Below, piece by piece: positions 10,501-19,688 of a stretch of 64,000 bases of DNA. Each line of letters opens with the position of its first letter. Position 1 is the first letter of the stretch. Under the pieces are notes generated by a model, which had not been told where the DNA came from, did no database searches, and saw nothing but the letters and a program-made list of their open reading frames with translations. Source of the stretch: Mycobacteriaceae bacterium (lineage in GTDB: Bacteria > Pseudomonadota > Gammaproteobacteria > Burkholderiales > Burkholderiaceae_D); the NCBI GenBank assembly GCA_903970145.1, contig CAJCHO010000113.1, positions 37,457 through 101,456 on the forward strand, in the 5' to 3' direction. The position numbers and the translations under genes are program-made.

Positions 10501-10694
10501 CCGGCTATGGCGCGGAGCTGCGCCGCCCGCTCGGTGTCGCGATGGTTGGAGGCCTTTTGGTCAGCCAGGTCCTGACGCTATTCACGACGCCTGTCATCTA
10601 TCTGGCTTTTGACGGCCTGGCCGCGCGCGTCAAGGCGCGCTGGGGCCGTTCGGAGCCCGACGAATCTGAAGACGCAGTACCGGCCGAGCGATGA
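7572..10694 (+). CDS. mdtB: RND efflux pump permease, MdtB-like
   Basis: A 1040-residue RND transporter, the usual length for MdtB. It begins [18 protein letters not shown], the first transmembrane helix of the family, and has the internal two-fold repeat with 12 membrane helices and two large periplasmic loops. The proton-relay aspartates sit in TM4 within GFVVDDA (D401/D402). The ATG at 7572 is chosen because it gives the family N-terminus; the frame is open further upstream inside mdtA. In E. coli MdtB works with MdtC as a heterotrimer, and the same pairing is expected here, with export of bile-salt-like or novobiocin-like compounds inferred from the family only. Confidence 0.94.
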   Translation: MNPSRPFILRPVATSLLMVAILLAGLVAYRLLPLSALPEVDYPTIQVVTLYPGASPEVMTSSVTAPLERQFGQMPGLNQMSSSSSGGASVVTLQFSLNLSLDVAEQEVQAAINAANSLLPTDLPQPPIYNKVNPADTPILTLAITSPTLPLPKIEDLIDTRMAQKISQLPGVGLVSISGGQRPAVRVQINPAALAGLGVGIEDVRTAIGNANTNQAKGSFDGPERASTIDANDQLKSAAEYAATVIAYRNGAPVYLRDIADVIDSAENNRLAAWTNDNPAIILNIQRQPGANVIEVVDRVKKLLPALQSSLPGALNVTVLSDRTVTIRASVNDVEFEMLLAIVLVVMVIFVFLRNVAATIIPSIVVPLSLVGTFGIMYLANFSINNLTLMAMTIATGFVVDDAIVMIENIARYIEDGEKPLQAALKGAEQIGFTIISLTISLIAVLIPLLFMGDVVGRLFREFAITLAVAILISAFISLTLTPMMCARLLHHTPESQQGWFFRKTGKFFDDVIERYGVALNWVLEHRDATLVVALGTLVLTALLYLFIPKGFFPVQDTGLIQGITEAPQSISFPAMAERQRQIAQVVLQDPAVESLSSYIGVDGTNTTLNSGRMLINLKSIDERNISASDVIRRLQPKLDKLVGISLFMQPVQDLTIEDRVSRTQYQFTLEDSDPDELAKWVPQLVDSLRESSQLADVVSDLQNRGLQAYIEIDRDTAARLGITASAVDQALYDSFGQRLVSTIYTQSNQYRVVLEAKPNLQQGLESLTGIYVQTPSDGQVPLSSIARVTERPGSLVISHLGQFPAATISFNLAPRASLGDAVDAIRAAEKKMKLPASIQTSFQGAALAFQASLSNTLLLILAAIITMYIVLGVLYESYIHPVTILSTLPSAGIGALLALIVSGNDLGIIGIIGIILLIGIVKKNAIMMIDFAIDAERHQGKSARDAIYQACLLRFRPILMTTMAALLGALPLMLGSGYGAELRRPLGVAMVGGLLVSQVLTLFTTPVIYLAFDGLAARVKARWGRSEPDESEDAVPAER

Positions 10695-13600
10695 ACCCTT
10701 CCCAGCTTTTCATCGAGAGACCGGTAGCGACCACGCTGCTGACGATCGGACTTGTTCTTGCGGGAATCGTCGGATTTCAGCTTCTGCCGGTTTCGCCGCT
10801 GCCGCAGGTCGACTTCCCAACCGTCTCGGTGCAGGCGTCTCTGCCGGGAGCAAGTCCCGAGACCATGGCCGCGACCGTGGCAACACCCCTGGAGCGCTCG
10901 CTCGGGCGCATCGCGGGGGTGACCGAGATGACCTCGTCGAGCACCCTCAGCTCGACGCGCATCACCCTGCAATTCGATCTGTCGCGGGACATCGATGGCG
11001 CGGCGCGCGATGTGCAGGCTGCCATCAATGCCGCCTACGCATTGCTGCCGACCGGACTGCCGTCCAATCCGACCTATCGCAAGGTCAACCCGGCGGATGC
11101 GCCGATCATGATTCTGGCGATGACGTCCGACACGCTTACGCAGGGGCAGATGTACGACTCGGCCGATTCGATCCTGGCGCAAAAGCTTTCGCAGGTTGAG
11201 GGGGTGGGCCAGGTGACGGTCGGTGGCAGCTCCAAACCGTCGGTGCGCGTCGAGCTCGATCCGAATTCGCTCAACAAATACCGCATCGGACCCGAAACGG
11301 TTCGCGGCGTGATAGCGGCGACCAACGCCAATCGGCCCAAGGGCTCGATCGAGCGCGGCGAGATGCACTGGCAAATCTATGCAAACGATCAGGCCGACAC
11401 GGCGGCCGAATACAAGCCACTGATCATCGGCTACAACAAGGGGGCGCCAGTGCGCCTGGCCGATGTGGCGACGGTGGTCGACTCGGTGTCTGATCTGCGC
11501 AATGCCGGCATGTCCAATGCCAAGCCCTCGGTGCTGCTGGTCATCAATCGCTCGCCCGGTGCCAATATCATCGAAACGGTCGATCGGATCTATGCGCTCG
11601 TGCCCGCACTGCGCGCATCGATCCCCGGGGCGATCTCGCTGGACGTCGTGATGGATCGAACGCCGACCATCCGGGCGTCGCTGCACGATGTCGAGCGTAC
11701 GCTCCTGATTTCGATAGCACTCGTGATCCTGGTGGTGTTCCTGTTTTTGCGCAACGGCCGCGCTACCCTGATTCCGAGTGTGGCCGTGCCCGCTTCGCTG
11801 ATTGGCACCTTCGCGGCGATGTATCTGCTCGGCTACAGCCTCGATAATCTGTCGCTGATGGCAATCACCATCGCGACCGGCTTTGTGGTCGACGACGCGA
11901 TCGTGGTTCTCGAGAATGTCTCGCGCCACATCGAGCAGGGCATGACGCCGCGTGACGCCGCTTTGCGCGGCGCGCGCGAGGTCTCGTTCACCGTGTTCTC
12001 GATGAGCCTCTCGCTGATCGCGGTTTTCATCCCGATTCTGCTCATGGGTGGTTTGGTAGGCCGGCTGTTTCGCGAATTCGCCGTCACCCTGTCGGTGGCC
12101 ATCCTGGTCTCAATGGTGATCTCGCTGACGACCACACCGATGATGTGTGCACGCCTGCTGCGTGCGCGTTCCCAGAAGAAGGCCCCGTCGCGATTGTTCC
12201 TGGCGAGCGAGCGGGTGTTCGACGGGATGCTGGACGGCTACACGCGCTCGCTTGCCTGGGTTCTGCGCCACAGTCCGCTCATGCTGGTGGTGACGCTGGC
12301 GACAGTGGTACTGACAGTCTATCTGTACGCCATCGTTCCGAAGGGCTTTTTCCCGCAGCAGGATACCGGGCGGATCATCGGCAATGTCCAGGCGGATCAG
12401 GCCATCTCCTATCAGGCGATGGTCGTCAAGCTCACCGAGCTCATGAAGATCGTCAACGCCGATCCTGATGTGGCCAATGTGGTCGGCTATACCGGTGGCG
12501 GACAGCGCAACTCGGCGTTCGCCTTCATCACGCTCAAGCCGCTCGGTGAACGCAAGCTGGATTCGGAACGAGTCATCGCCCGGCTGCGTGGCAAACTGTC
12601 GCACGTTTCAGGCGCGACTCTGTTTCTGCAATCGGTTCAGGACATTCGGGTCGGGGGGCGGGCCAGCAATGCGCAGTATCAGTTCACGATCCAGGCCGAC
12701 GACATCGACATTCTGCGTGCCTGGGAACCGAAGATCCGCGCGGCCTTGAATGGTTTGCCGGAACTGGTGGACGTTAACACCGACACCCAGGACAAGGGCC
12801 TGCAAACCAGTCTGGTGATCGATCGCGACACGGCGATGCGATTTAATATCTCGCCGGTCCTGATCGACGCGACCCTAAATGATCTCTATGGTCAACGTGA
12901 AGTCTCAACGATCTACAAGGCCATCAACCAGTACTACGTGGTCATGGAGGCCGCGCCACCGTTCTGGCAGCGACCTTCGATCCTCTCGCAGACTTACGTC
13001 AGCGTGCCCTATGCGACCAATCTGGCGCAGGCGGTCCCGGTCTATGGCGCGACAGCCAGCACCACGACGAGCCTGAACCCGGCCTCCACATTCCAACCCG
13101 TCGCGAGCTCGAGTTCGGCGGCCACCAGCGCCAATCCCCAATCGCTGCCCCTGAGCGTGCCGCTGGCCTCGTTTGCCAGCTACAAACCAACCAATACGGC
13201 ACTGGCGGTCAACCACCAGGGTCAGTTCGTGTCCTCGACCATTTCCTTTAATCTGCCACCGGGCATGTCCCTTGGCACGGCCTCGGCTGCCATCGCCGCG
13301 GCCCTCGATCACATCGGCATGCCGTCATCGGTGCATGGTGCGTTTGCCGGAACGGCACAGGCTTTTCAGGCGTCGCTTTCGAACCAGCCGATATTGGTAC
13401 TGACGGCGCTGTTGACCGTCTATATCGTGCTCGGGATGCTCTATGAGAGTTATGTCCACCCATTGACCATTCTCTCGACCCTGCCGTCTGCGGGCGTCGG
13501 GGCGCTGCTGGCGCTCCTGATCACTGGTACCGACTTCAGTCTGATTGCCCTGATCGGGGTGATTCTGCTCATCGGGATCGTGAAGAAAAATGCCATCATG

Positions 13601-13945
13601 ATGATCGACTTCGCCCTTGCCGCGCAGCGTGCCGGCAATACCACGCCGGCCAAGGCAATCTACAAGGCCTGCCTGCTGCGCTTTAGGCCGATCATGATGA
13701 CCACCATGGCGGCCATGTTTGGCGCTATCCCACTGGCCATCGGTACCGGCAATGGCGCCGAGTTGCGCCAGCCGCTGGGCATCTCGATTGTGGGCGGCCT
13801 CTTGGTGAGCCAGCTGCTCACGCTCTACACCACACCGGTGGTATATCTTTATATGGACCGCGCGCGGCTTGCGGTTGCGCGCCTTCTGCAGGCCCATCGC
13901 GCGCGTCGTCGCGCCAGCGTTGCGCCTGCCACGAATGCGATTTGA
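10691..13945 (+). CDS. mdtC: RND efflux pump permease, MdtC-like, with a Ser/Thr-rich insertion
   Basis: A 1084-residue RND pump, about 50-60 residues longer than MdtC of E. coli. The start overlaps the mdtB stop (ATGA), so translation is coupled. TM4 carries GFVVDDA (D401/D402). The extra length lies at about residues 773-830 in the second periplasmic loop, where a Ser/Thr/Ala/Pro-rich stretch (nt about 13005-13190) interrupts the segment that in the preceding MdtB reads [18 protein letters not shown]. The rest aligns well with MdtB along its length. It is expected to form the MdtB2C trimer, in which MdtC is thought to contribute drug binding. Confidence 0.93.
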   Translation: MNPSQLFIERPVATTLLTIGLVLAGIVGFQLLPVSPLPQVDFPTVSVQASLPGASPETMAATVATPLERSLGRIAGVTEMTSSSTLSSTRITLQFDLSRDIDGAARDVQAAINAAYALLPTGLPSNPTYRKVNPADAPIMILAMTSDTLTQGQMYDSADSILAQKLSQVEGVGQVTVGGSSKPSVRVELDPNSLNKYRIGPETVRGVIAATNANRPKGSIERGEMHWQIYANDQADTAAEYKPLIIGYNKGAPVRLADVATVVDSVSDLRNAGMSNAKPSVLLVINRSPGANIIETVDRIYALVPALRASIPGAISLDVVMDRTPTIRASLHDVERTLLISIALVILVVFLFLRNGRATLIPSVAVPASLIGTFAAMYLLGYSLDNLSLMAITIATGFVVDDAIVVLENVSRHIEQGMTPRDAALRGAREVSFTVFSMSLSLIAVFIPILLMGGLVGRLFREFAVTLSVAILVSMVISLTTTPMMCARLLRARSQKKAPSRLFLASERVFDGMLDGYTRSLAWVLRHSPLMLVVTLATVVLTVYLYAIVPKGFFPQQDTGRIIGNVQADQAISYQAMVVKLTELMKIVNADPDVANVVGYTGGGQRNSAFAFITLKPLGERKLDSERVIARLRGKLSHVSGATLFLQSVQDIRVGGRASNAQYQFTIQADDIDILRAWEPKIRAALNGLPELVDVNTDTQDKGLQTSLVIDRDTAMRFNISPVLIDATLNDLYGQREVSTIYKAINQYYVVMEAAPPFWQRPSILSQTYVSVPYATNLAQAVPVYGATASTTTSLNPASTFQPVASSSSAATSANPQSLPLSVPLASFASYKPTNTALAVNHQGQFVSSTISFNLPPGMSLGTASAAIAAALDHIGMPSSVHGAFAGTAQAFQASLSNQPILVLTALLTVYIVLGMLYESYVHPLTILSTLPSAGVGALLALLITGTDFSLIALIGVILLIGIVKKNAIMMIDFALAAQRAGNTTPAKAIYKACLLRFRPIMMTTMAAMFGAIPLAIGTGNGAELRQPLGISIVGGLLVSQLLTLYTTPVVYLYMDRARLAVARLLQAHRARRRASVAPATNAI

Positions 13946-13955
13946 GGGAGTTGTG

Positions 13956-15395
13956 ATGAAACTGAATGTGCGCCAAGCCCTCCTGACCGGCCTTTGTCTG
14001 GCTCTGCCGGGCTGTGCGGTGGGACCCGATTACGTGCGACCCGAGACACCGGCGCCGGCCCAGTACAAGGAATTGGGGGACTGGAAGGTCTCGGAGCCGG
14101 CCGACGACAAGCCGCGCGGCGCGTGGTGGGAAGTGTTTCATGATGACAAGCTCAACGAACTGATCCAGGCGGCGGACGCGGCCAACCAGACCGTGGTGCA
14201 GGCTGAGGCAAGCTACCGCCAGGCAATGGCGCTCGTGGGTGGCGCGCGCGCTGCCTACTTCCCGACGGTTACCGGGAACGCAGCCAGTACCCGCGAACAC
14301 GTCAACCAGGTCGGTGCGCCGCAGGTCGCGACCGTCGATACGGTTACCCTTGGCGCCACGTGGGAACCCGACCTCTGGGGTGCGGTGCGTCGCAATGTCG
14401 AGGAAAACGTCGCCAACGCTGCCTCGTCCTATGCGACGCTGGGTAATACCCGCCTGTCGATCGAATCGACGCTGGCAACGGATTACTTCCAGTTGCGCGG
14501 GCTCGATGCGCAAGCGAAGCTGCTCACCGAGACCGTCGACGCCTATCAGAAGGCGCTGCAGCTGACCAAGAATCAATATCAGGTTGGGGTCGCGCAGTTG
14601 TCTGACGTGGTTCAGGCCCAGACCCAACTGGTCAGTACACAGGCCCAACTGGTCAATGTCGGCGTGCAGCGCTCGCAGCTCGAACACGCCATCGCCGTGC
14701 TGACGGGCAAGGCGCCTTCGGAACTTTCGCTTGCCCCCTTGCCCCTGACGGTTGCGCAGATCGTCCCGCCGACGCCGGTCGGGGTGCCCTCGAGCCTGCT
14801 TGAGCGCCGGCCCGATGTGGCCGCAGCTGAGCGCAAGGTGGCAGCGGCCAACGCCCAGATCGGTGTCGCTACGGCCGCCTATTTCCCGCAGCTCACGCTC
14901 GCGGCCTCGGGCGGCTATCAGAGCGAAGGCCTGGCGCACTGGATCAGCCTGCCCAATCGCATCTGGTCCATCGGTCCGGCGCTGGCCGAGACAATATTTG
15001 ACGGTGGCCTGCGTGAGTCACAGGTCTCGTCGGCGCGTGCCGCCTACGACCAGGCGGTCGCCAGCTATCGTCAGACGGTCCTGACCGCCTTCCAGGGTGT
15101 TGAAGACGACCTCGCCGCCCTGCAGATCCTCGAGCGCGAGGACGCGCTGCAACTCGAGGCGGTGCGCCTGGCCCAAAAGGCGGTTGATCTGCAGATCAAT
15201 CGCTACAAGGCCGGTACGATTGCATACACAGACGTCATTACCTCGCAAACAACACTCTTGACCAATCAGGAGACTGAAGTCACTCTATTGAGCCAGAGGG
15301 TTACTTACTGCGTGTCGCTGATAGCGGCACTTGGTGGCAACTGGGACGAACAACGCAAGCAAGCGCCGGTCGAGCTCGGAGTCAACGACCGCTAG
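13956..15395 (+). CDS. Outer-membrane efflux lipoprotein (NodT/OprM family)
   Basis: A 479-residue outer-membrane factor of the TolC superfamily. The N-terminus has a lipoprotein signal with lipobox LPGC (C20), followed by the family's AVGPDYVRPE opening. The two repeated OEP domains with long alpha-helical hairpins are readable, with GATWEPDLWG in the first repeat and PALAETIFDGG in the second. The ATG at 13956 follows GAGGGAG and lies 10 bp after the mdtC stop; the frame is open upstream but that part lacks the signal. It completes the tripartite MdtABC pump, so the operon encodes a self-contained export system from inner membrane to outside. Confidence 0.93.
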   Translation: MKLNVRQALLTGLCLALPGCAVGPDYVRPETPAPAQYKELGDWKVSEPADDKPRGAWWEVFHDDKLNELIQAADAANQTVVQAEASYRQAMALVGGARAAYFPTVTGNAASTREHVNQVGAPQVATVDTVTLGATWEPDLWGAVRRNVEENVANAASSYATLGNTRLSIESTLATDYFQLRGLDAQAKLLTETVDAYQKALQLTKNQYQVGVAQLSDVVQAQTQLVSTQAQLVNVGVQRSQLEHAIAVLTGKAPSELSLAPLPLTVAQIVPPTPVGVPSSLLERRPDVAAAERKVAAANAQIGVATAAYFPQLTLAASGGYQSEGLAHWISLPNRIWSIGPALAETIFDGGLRESQVSSARAAYDQAVASYRQTVLTAFQGVEDDLAALQILEREDALQLEAVRLAQKAVDLQINRYKAGTIAYTDVITSQTTLLTNQETEVTLLSQRVTYCVSLIAALGGNWDEQRKQAPVELGVNDR

Positions 15396-15532
15396 AACCG
15401 ATTTTTCCCCCGGGCTGGGCCCGGCGAGTCAGAGCCTGTTAGGTAGATCTGCGGCCCAGTGGTACACCGCGGAGGCATCTGGCACGTTGATTGCATTATC
15501 AGGGGTGTCGTTTCCTAGCTCGGAGGCTCGCC

Positions 15533-16525
15533 ATGGACGGTTCAACCCAGGTACCAGCAGGCCCACTCGCTCCCATCTCGGTGGCAGCGTTCAAGCAGGT
15601 CTACGCGACGCACAAGGTTGAAAGTGCGCTCGGTGATCTGGCCGACAGTGCCAACGAATCCTTGCGCGCCACTTACGAAAAGATGCTGCGCGCCGGCGGG
15701 ATGCGCTTTTCGGTGAAACCCTCGACGCTGCCCGAAATGGATGCCCTCTACGAGGACCTGCCCAATTTCAGCGAACCGCTCGACGACATCCGGCGCCAGT
15801 TGGCACTGTGCACCGGCACCGAGGATCGACTCGAACTCACTCCTATCCTCCTGCTCGGGGATCCCGGGATCGGCAAGACCCATTTCGCACGACGCCTGTC
15901 AAAACTTCTCGGCACCGGCCTTGGTTTTGTTTCGATGAGTTCGCTCACCGCCGGATGGGTACTTTCGGGGGCCTCCTCGCAGTGGAAGAATGCCAAGCCC
16001 GGCAAGGTGTTCGAGACGCTCGTCAACGGTGACTACGCCAATCCGGTGATGGTCGTCGATGAGATCGACAAGGCCGGTGGCGACCATCAGTTCGATCCGC
16101 TGGGCGCCTTGTATTCACTGCTCGAGCCCGACACGGCGCGCGAATTCATTGACGAGTTTGCGGAGGTTCCGATCGACGCGGCCGATGTCGTATGGATCGC
16201 GACCGCGAACTCGGCGCACGCGATTCCCGAGCCGATACTCAATCGCATGAATATCTACGAGATCGCGGCCCCGGATTTTGATGGGGCTTGTCGCATCGCC
16301 CAGACCATCTATTCGGAGATTCGCTCTTCGCACGCATGGGGGGAGAATTTCCCGCCGGCACTCGGTGAGGAAGCCCTCCTGCGCCTGGCGCGCCTGGCGC
16401 CCCGCGAAATGCGGCGCGTCATGATCAACGCCTTTGGCAATGCGCGTCTGGCTCACCATGACGAGGTGCAGGCTGAGGACATCGAGACCGAACGCAATCC
16501 CAAGCGGGCACGCATCGGCTTCTAG
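15533..16525 (+). CDS. Stand-alone Lon-type AAA+ ATPase
   Basis: A 330-residue AAA+ protein. Walker A is GDPGIGKT (109-116), Walker B VMVVDEIDK (172-180), sensor 1 is in the WIATANS segment and an arginine-finger-like ILNRMN follows. The stretch LLEPDTAREFIDEFAEVPID to NRMNIYEI closely parallels the ATPase module of Lon protease, but neither the Lon N-terminal substrate domain nor the Ser-Lys protease domain is present. It is probably a remodelling ATPase with an unknown partner. The ATG at 15533 has CGGAGG upstream; an in-frame TTG at 15491 is less likely. It stands alone, transcribed in the same direction as the efflux operon but 137 bp downstream. Confidence 0.85.
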   Translation: MDGSTQVPAGPLAPISVAAFKQVYATHKVESALGDLADSANESLRATYEKMLRAGGMRFSVKPSTLPEMDALYEDLPNFSEPLDDIRRQLALCTGTEDRLELTPILLLGDPGIGKTHFARRLSKLLGTGLGFVSMSSLTAGWVLSGASSQWKNAKPGKVFETLVNGDYANPVMVVDEIDKAGGDHQFDPLGALYSLLEPDTAREFIDEFAEVPIDAADVVWIATANSAHAIPEPILNRMNIYEIAAPDFDGACRIAQTIYSEIRSSHAWGENFPPALGEEALLRLARLAPREMRRVMINAFGNARLAHHDEVQAEDIETERNPKRARIGF

Positions 16526-16594
16526 GATCGGTACAATCCGATTCACGCGGGACCCGGCCGAGTCGGTCGGAGCCGCATTGAAACCGGGGATGCC

Positions 16595-16954
16595 ATGCAC
16601 AAGACTGTCTTTGCCCTCTTGCTGGCGGCGCTTGCGACCAGCGCCAGCGCGATCAACGTGCGCGACTACGAGCGTCAGCGCGACTCGGCCGATGTCAAGA
16701 CCTTCGCCCAGACGCGCAACTATCTGGTGGGCGTGGTGACAGGTTATACCTGGGCCAACAACGCGCTCGCGATCCAGAAGGCCAAGCCGCTTTATTGCGC
16801 GTCTGATCCGAATGCGCCGATCGACGTGACCGCGGTGATCGACGATGAAATCACCAAGCCCTACGTGACCAAGGATCTGCCGGTCGAAATGCTGCTGCTA
16901 GGCAACCTCATCCGCTCCTATCCTTGCCCGGGTCCGACTAACGGCGGGAATTGA
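16595..16954 (+). CDS. Small secreted protein, possibly Rap1a/Tai-like
   Basis: A 119-residue protein with a clear signal peptide (residues 1-19, cleavage after SASA). The mature part has a YLVGVVTGYTWAN segment, one cysteine in YCASDP and a second near the C-terminus in SYPCPG, which is the general pattern of small periplasmic proteins of the Rap1a/Tai (immunity-protein-like) type with one disulfide. That match is from pattern memory and is tentative; no toxin or secretion gene lies nearby. It follows the AAA+ ATPase by 69 bp. Its 3' end overlaps a candidate 35-residue ORF on the other strand. Confidence 0.7.
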   Translation: MHKTVFALLLAALATSASAINVRDYERQRDSADVKTFAQTRNYLVGVVTGYTWANNALAIQKAKPLYCASDPNAPIDVTAVIDDEITKPYVTKDLPVEMLLLGNLIRSYPCPGPTNGGN

Positions 16955-17045
16955 TGCTCTTGAGGAGCAGGCTGACGAGAAAGACCTCGACCACAAAGCC
17001 GATGATCACCTCGATCCAGAACCAGAAGAACGGACTGTGGAACAT
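16938..17045 (-). CDS. Candidate small membrane protein (35 residues)
   Basis: An ATG at 17045 on the minus strand opens a 35-residue frame beginning MFHSPFFWFWIEVIIGF and ending KSINSRR. It is almost entirely one hydrophobic helix followed by a basic tail, the form of known small membrane proteins. A GGAGGGG sequence lies just upstream, though very close to the ATG. It sits 97 bp downstream of the KimA-like permease on the same strand and overlaps the end of the secreted-protein gene tail to tail. By analogy with KdpF-type peptides it could accompany the transporter, but that is only inference; conservation in relatives would decide. Confidence 0.4.
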   Translation of the reverse strand: MFHSPFFWFWIEVIIGFVVEVFLVSLLLKSINSRR

Positions 17046-17142
17046 CACCCCTCCAGTGGGCCAGCGCCAGCGCAATGTCTGACTACTAAGTGCAAGAATA
17101 ACTGGAGTTCGGCGAAAACTGAAACGTTTCGTCGCTAAGTGA

Positions 17143-19122
17143 CTATATTCGCATCGGCAGAATTACCATCTGCATGCCGTTCAGGTGCAGCCTGCGCTGC
17201 AGGGCGGTCGCGGCCTGGTTATGGAGCAGGCGGGTGATGAAGTTTTCTTCCTCGGTGATCAGTTTGCTGGTGAAGAAAATGGCGTTCGGGTAGTCCTCGC
17301 GGACGGTCTCGCAGATCTGACTGACCTCGTCGACAGCATCCGTACCAAAGCCCAGGTACTGAGCCGAGGCAAGTCCGTGGCTGTGGCAGAAATCGACAAA
17401 GAACTTCAGTGATGCGTTGGCATCGGTACGCATCATCTCGATCGACTCGTTACCGCCATAAGCGTGGGCGTCGACCGTGCGCGCGTTCACGAACAGGAAA
17501 TTCCTGAAGTGATCCGGGAACATGCGCTGCACCCACAAAAGCGCATGCAGGCCGCCGCCGCGGCTCGAGCCGACCACGAAGACCGCGGTCGGCAGGTCGG
17601 CGCGTGTCTCGGGAAAACTGCTGTGCGTGCCAAAGGCCTGCGCCGAGAATACTGCATCGACGGCGCGGATCTTCTGCTTGGTCCAGCGGTAGTGGTTGCG
17701 TATCAGGATGCAAGCGACGACCACGGCGCTGGTAATGGCCATCGTGATCCAGCCGCCCTCATAGAACTTCGCGACCACCGTGACGCACAGGATGCTGACC
17801 GTGACGCATAGGCCGACCACCGACAGCAGCAGGCGATGCATCCAGCGCCGATCCCCGCGGTGCGTGCTCCAGTACTTGCACAAGCCCAGCAGGGATAGGC
17901 TGAACGTCATGAAGACATTGATCGAATAGAGCACCACCAGGAGATCGACCTGACCGTGGCTCCAGATCAGGATCGCCAGTGCAGCAAGGCCCATGAGCAT
18001 GATGCCGTTCTGCGTGACAAGGCGGGTCGAGAGATAGCGGAATTTGTGAGGCATCCAGGAATCGGCCGCCATGTTGGCGAGCACGGCTGGCCCGCCGAGA
18101 AGTCCGGTATTGGCCGCGACCAGCAACAGGCCGGCCTCGAAGGCGAGCGTGGCCGTTAGCGCGAGCGTCGCCGGGCTGTGCGCAAGGCCTGCCTGGTCAA
18201 GGATGCGCTGAAAGACCACGGCGTTCAGCGTGCGTCCCTCTTCGGGTGTCGCACCCCACAACAGATAGAGCACGATAATGCCGCCCGCCGTAAAGGCGAG
18301 GCTCGCAGCCATGTAGAGCATGGTCAGCTGACCGGTGCGCACGCGGGGTTCGGCCAGCGACTGTACGTTGTTGGAAACCGCTTCAATGCCGGTATAGGTC
18401 CCGCCGCCCAGCGAATAGGCCTTCAGAAAAAGCGCAGCGACAAACACCCAGCCGGTCTGTGCAGCCAGGTGGTGGGTCTCTTCGAGCGTTGCCGGCACGA
18501 GCAGTGGCAGGCCGCCCGCGTGTACCGCGACGCCATAGACGATGATGAGAAGGTGGGTCGCGACAAAGCCCAGAAAGATCGGCAAGAGCGCCTTGATCGA
18601 CTCCTTCGCGCCGCGCAGATTCATGTAGATCAGGGCGAGCGCAACCACGAGCTCGATGGGCAGCTTGTAGGCCTGCCAGGTCAGGGGCGCGAGGCTAAAG
18701 AGGGCATCGACGCCGCTGGCGATCGAGATCGCAATGGTCAGGACGTAGTCGACGATCAGTGCCGCGCCCGCGACCAGGCCCGCGTAGGGTCCAATCAGTG
18801 AAGTCGCGACCCGGTAGCCGCCGCCCCCGGTCGGGAAGAGCTCGATGATCTGGTTGTAGGCGATCGAGATAATGAAGACCGTGGCCGCAGTGGCTATGGC
18901 GAGGTACAGGCCCAGTTGGGTGTGGCTGCCAAGGGCCTTGAATGCTTCCTCGGGCCCGTAAGCCGATGAGGACAGACCGTCCGCACCGAGACCGACCCAG
19001 GCGAGAAAGGCAACCAGCGCCAGCGAATGGCGCGTCTCGACTTTCAGGGGATCGAGCGCCCGGCCGAGCAAGAGCTCGCGAAATTGGGTCCTGGTCATTC
19101 TCTTGGTCCCGCACAGGCGCAT
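17143..19122 (-). CDS. APC-superfamily permease, KimA-like (possible potassium or amino-acid importer)
   Basis: About 659 residues with roughly 12 hydrophobic helices followed by a soluble domain of about 170 residues. The first helix contains GLGADGLSSSAYGPEE, resembling the DALSS-x-AYATEE signature of KimA-type proton/K+ symporters and related APC permeases; FPTGGGGYRVA is the next conserved loop. The C-terminal cytosolic part (VFVVGSSRGGGLHALLWVQRMFP onward) may be regulatory. Start choice is uncertain: ATG at 19122 (MRLCGTKRM) or 19098 (MTRTQFREL) are both possible, and an in-frame TTG exists at 19155. Classic amino-acid permease function cannot be excluded. It is a single gene with convergent or divergent neighbours. 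Confidence 0.8.
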   Translation of the reverse strand: MRLCGTKRMTRTQFRELLLGRALDPLKVETRHSLALVAFLAWVGLGADGLSSSAYGPEEAFKALGSHTQLGLYLAIATAATVFIISIAYNQIIELFPTGGGGYRVATSLIGPYAGLVAGAALIVDYVLTIAISIASGVDALFSLAPLTWQAYKLPIELVVALALIYMNLRGAKESIKALLPIFLGFVATHLLIIVYGVAVHAGGLPLLVPATLEETHHLAAQTGWVFVAALFLKAYSLGGGTYTGIEAVSNNVQSLAEPRVRTGQLTMLYMAASLAFTAGGIIVLYLLWGATPEEGRTLNAVVFQRILDQAGLAHSPATLALTATLAFEAGLLLVAANTGLLGGPAVLANMAADSWMPHKFRYLSTRLVTQNGIMLMGLAALAILIWSHGQVDLLVVLYSINVFMTFSLSLLGLCKYWSTHRGDRRWMHRLLLSVVGLCVTVSILCVTVVAKFYEGGWITMAITSAVVVACILIRNHYRWTKQKIRAVDAVFSAQAFGTHSSFPETRADLPTAVFVVGSSRGGGLHALLWVQRMFPDHFRNFLFVNARTVDAHAYGGNESIEMMRTDANASLKFFVDFCHSHGLASAQYLGFGTDAVDEVSQICETVREDYPNAIFFTSKLITEEENFITRLLHNQAATALQRRLHLNGMQMVILPMRI

Positions 19123-19304
19123 GGGCACTGGCGGCGTCTTTCTAGGTCGAATCAACGGATGCTGCGCTGCAGCACCGGGAGCGAATCATACGCCTTTAGC
19201 GGCCAGATTCAACTCCGACCCGAAAGGCTGTCTGCGTGAGGCGGTTTGTCCGGGATCTTCGCGGCAGGCTAAACTGACCGGATCTGCATCTGTCGGTGAA
19301 ACTC

Positions 19305-19685
19305 ATGGAAAAGGCAATTCTCAGCACGCCGCTTGCCCCCGCAGCGATCGGCCCCTACTCGCAGGCGGTCAAAGTCGGCAACGTCATCTACACCTCGGGT
19401 CAGATCGGCCTTGACCCAGCCACGGGCGAACTGGTTGGCAGCGACATCGAGGATCAGGCGCGCCAGGCTTTCACCAATCTGGCTGCGGTCGCCAAGGCCG
19501 GCGGGGCGTCGCTGGCCAACGCAGTCAAGCTGACGCTATTTCTGACCGACCTGAACAATTTTTCCAAGGTAAACGCCATCATGGCCTCGGTCATGCCCCA
19601 GCCATTTCCGGCGCGCTCGACGGTGGGCGTTGCGAGTCTGCCCAAGGACGCGCAATTCGAGGTCGAAGCCGTCCTCGTCCTGTAA
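19305..19685 (+). CDS. ridA: RidA family enamine/imine deaminase
   Basis: A 126-residue protein of the normal RidA/YjgF length. It hydrolyses reactive 2-aminoacrylate and other enamines from PLP enzymes to ketoacids plus ammonia. The family segments IGPYSQAVKVGN, YTSGQIGLDP and PARSTVGVASLP are clear; the arginine in PARSTV is the conserved active-site residue. The ATG at 19305 is preferred to an in-frame GTG at 19296. recG begins 3 bp after its stop, so the two are co-transcribed. Confidence 0.93.
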   Translation: MEKAILSTPLAPAAIGPYSQAVKVGNVIYTSGQIGLDPATGELVGSDIEDQARQAFTNLAAVAKAGGASLANAVKLTLFLTDLNNFSKVNAIMASVMPQPFPARSTVGVASLPKDAQFEVEAVLVL

Positions 19686-19688
19686 GGG

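Noticed and set aside
10598..11929. A 443-residue open frame on the minus strand opposite mdtC
   Set aside because: It is antisense to a clear RND pump gene and has no known motif; long reverse-frame openings are expected in this codon usage.
16595..16954. Reading the small secreted protein as an immunity protein of a type VI effector
   Set aside because: The resemblance to Rap1a/Tai is limited to the signal peptide and cysteine pattern, and no effector, VgrG or other secretion gene is nearby.
19122..19155. TTG at 19155 as the start of the KimA-like permease
   Set aside because: It would add a basic, proline-rich leader with no ribosome-binding site; ATG codons at 19122 or 19098 fit better.
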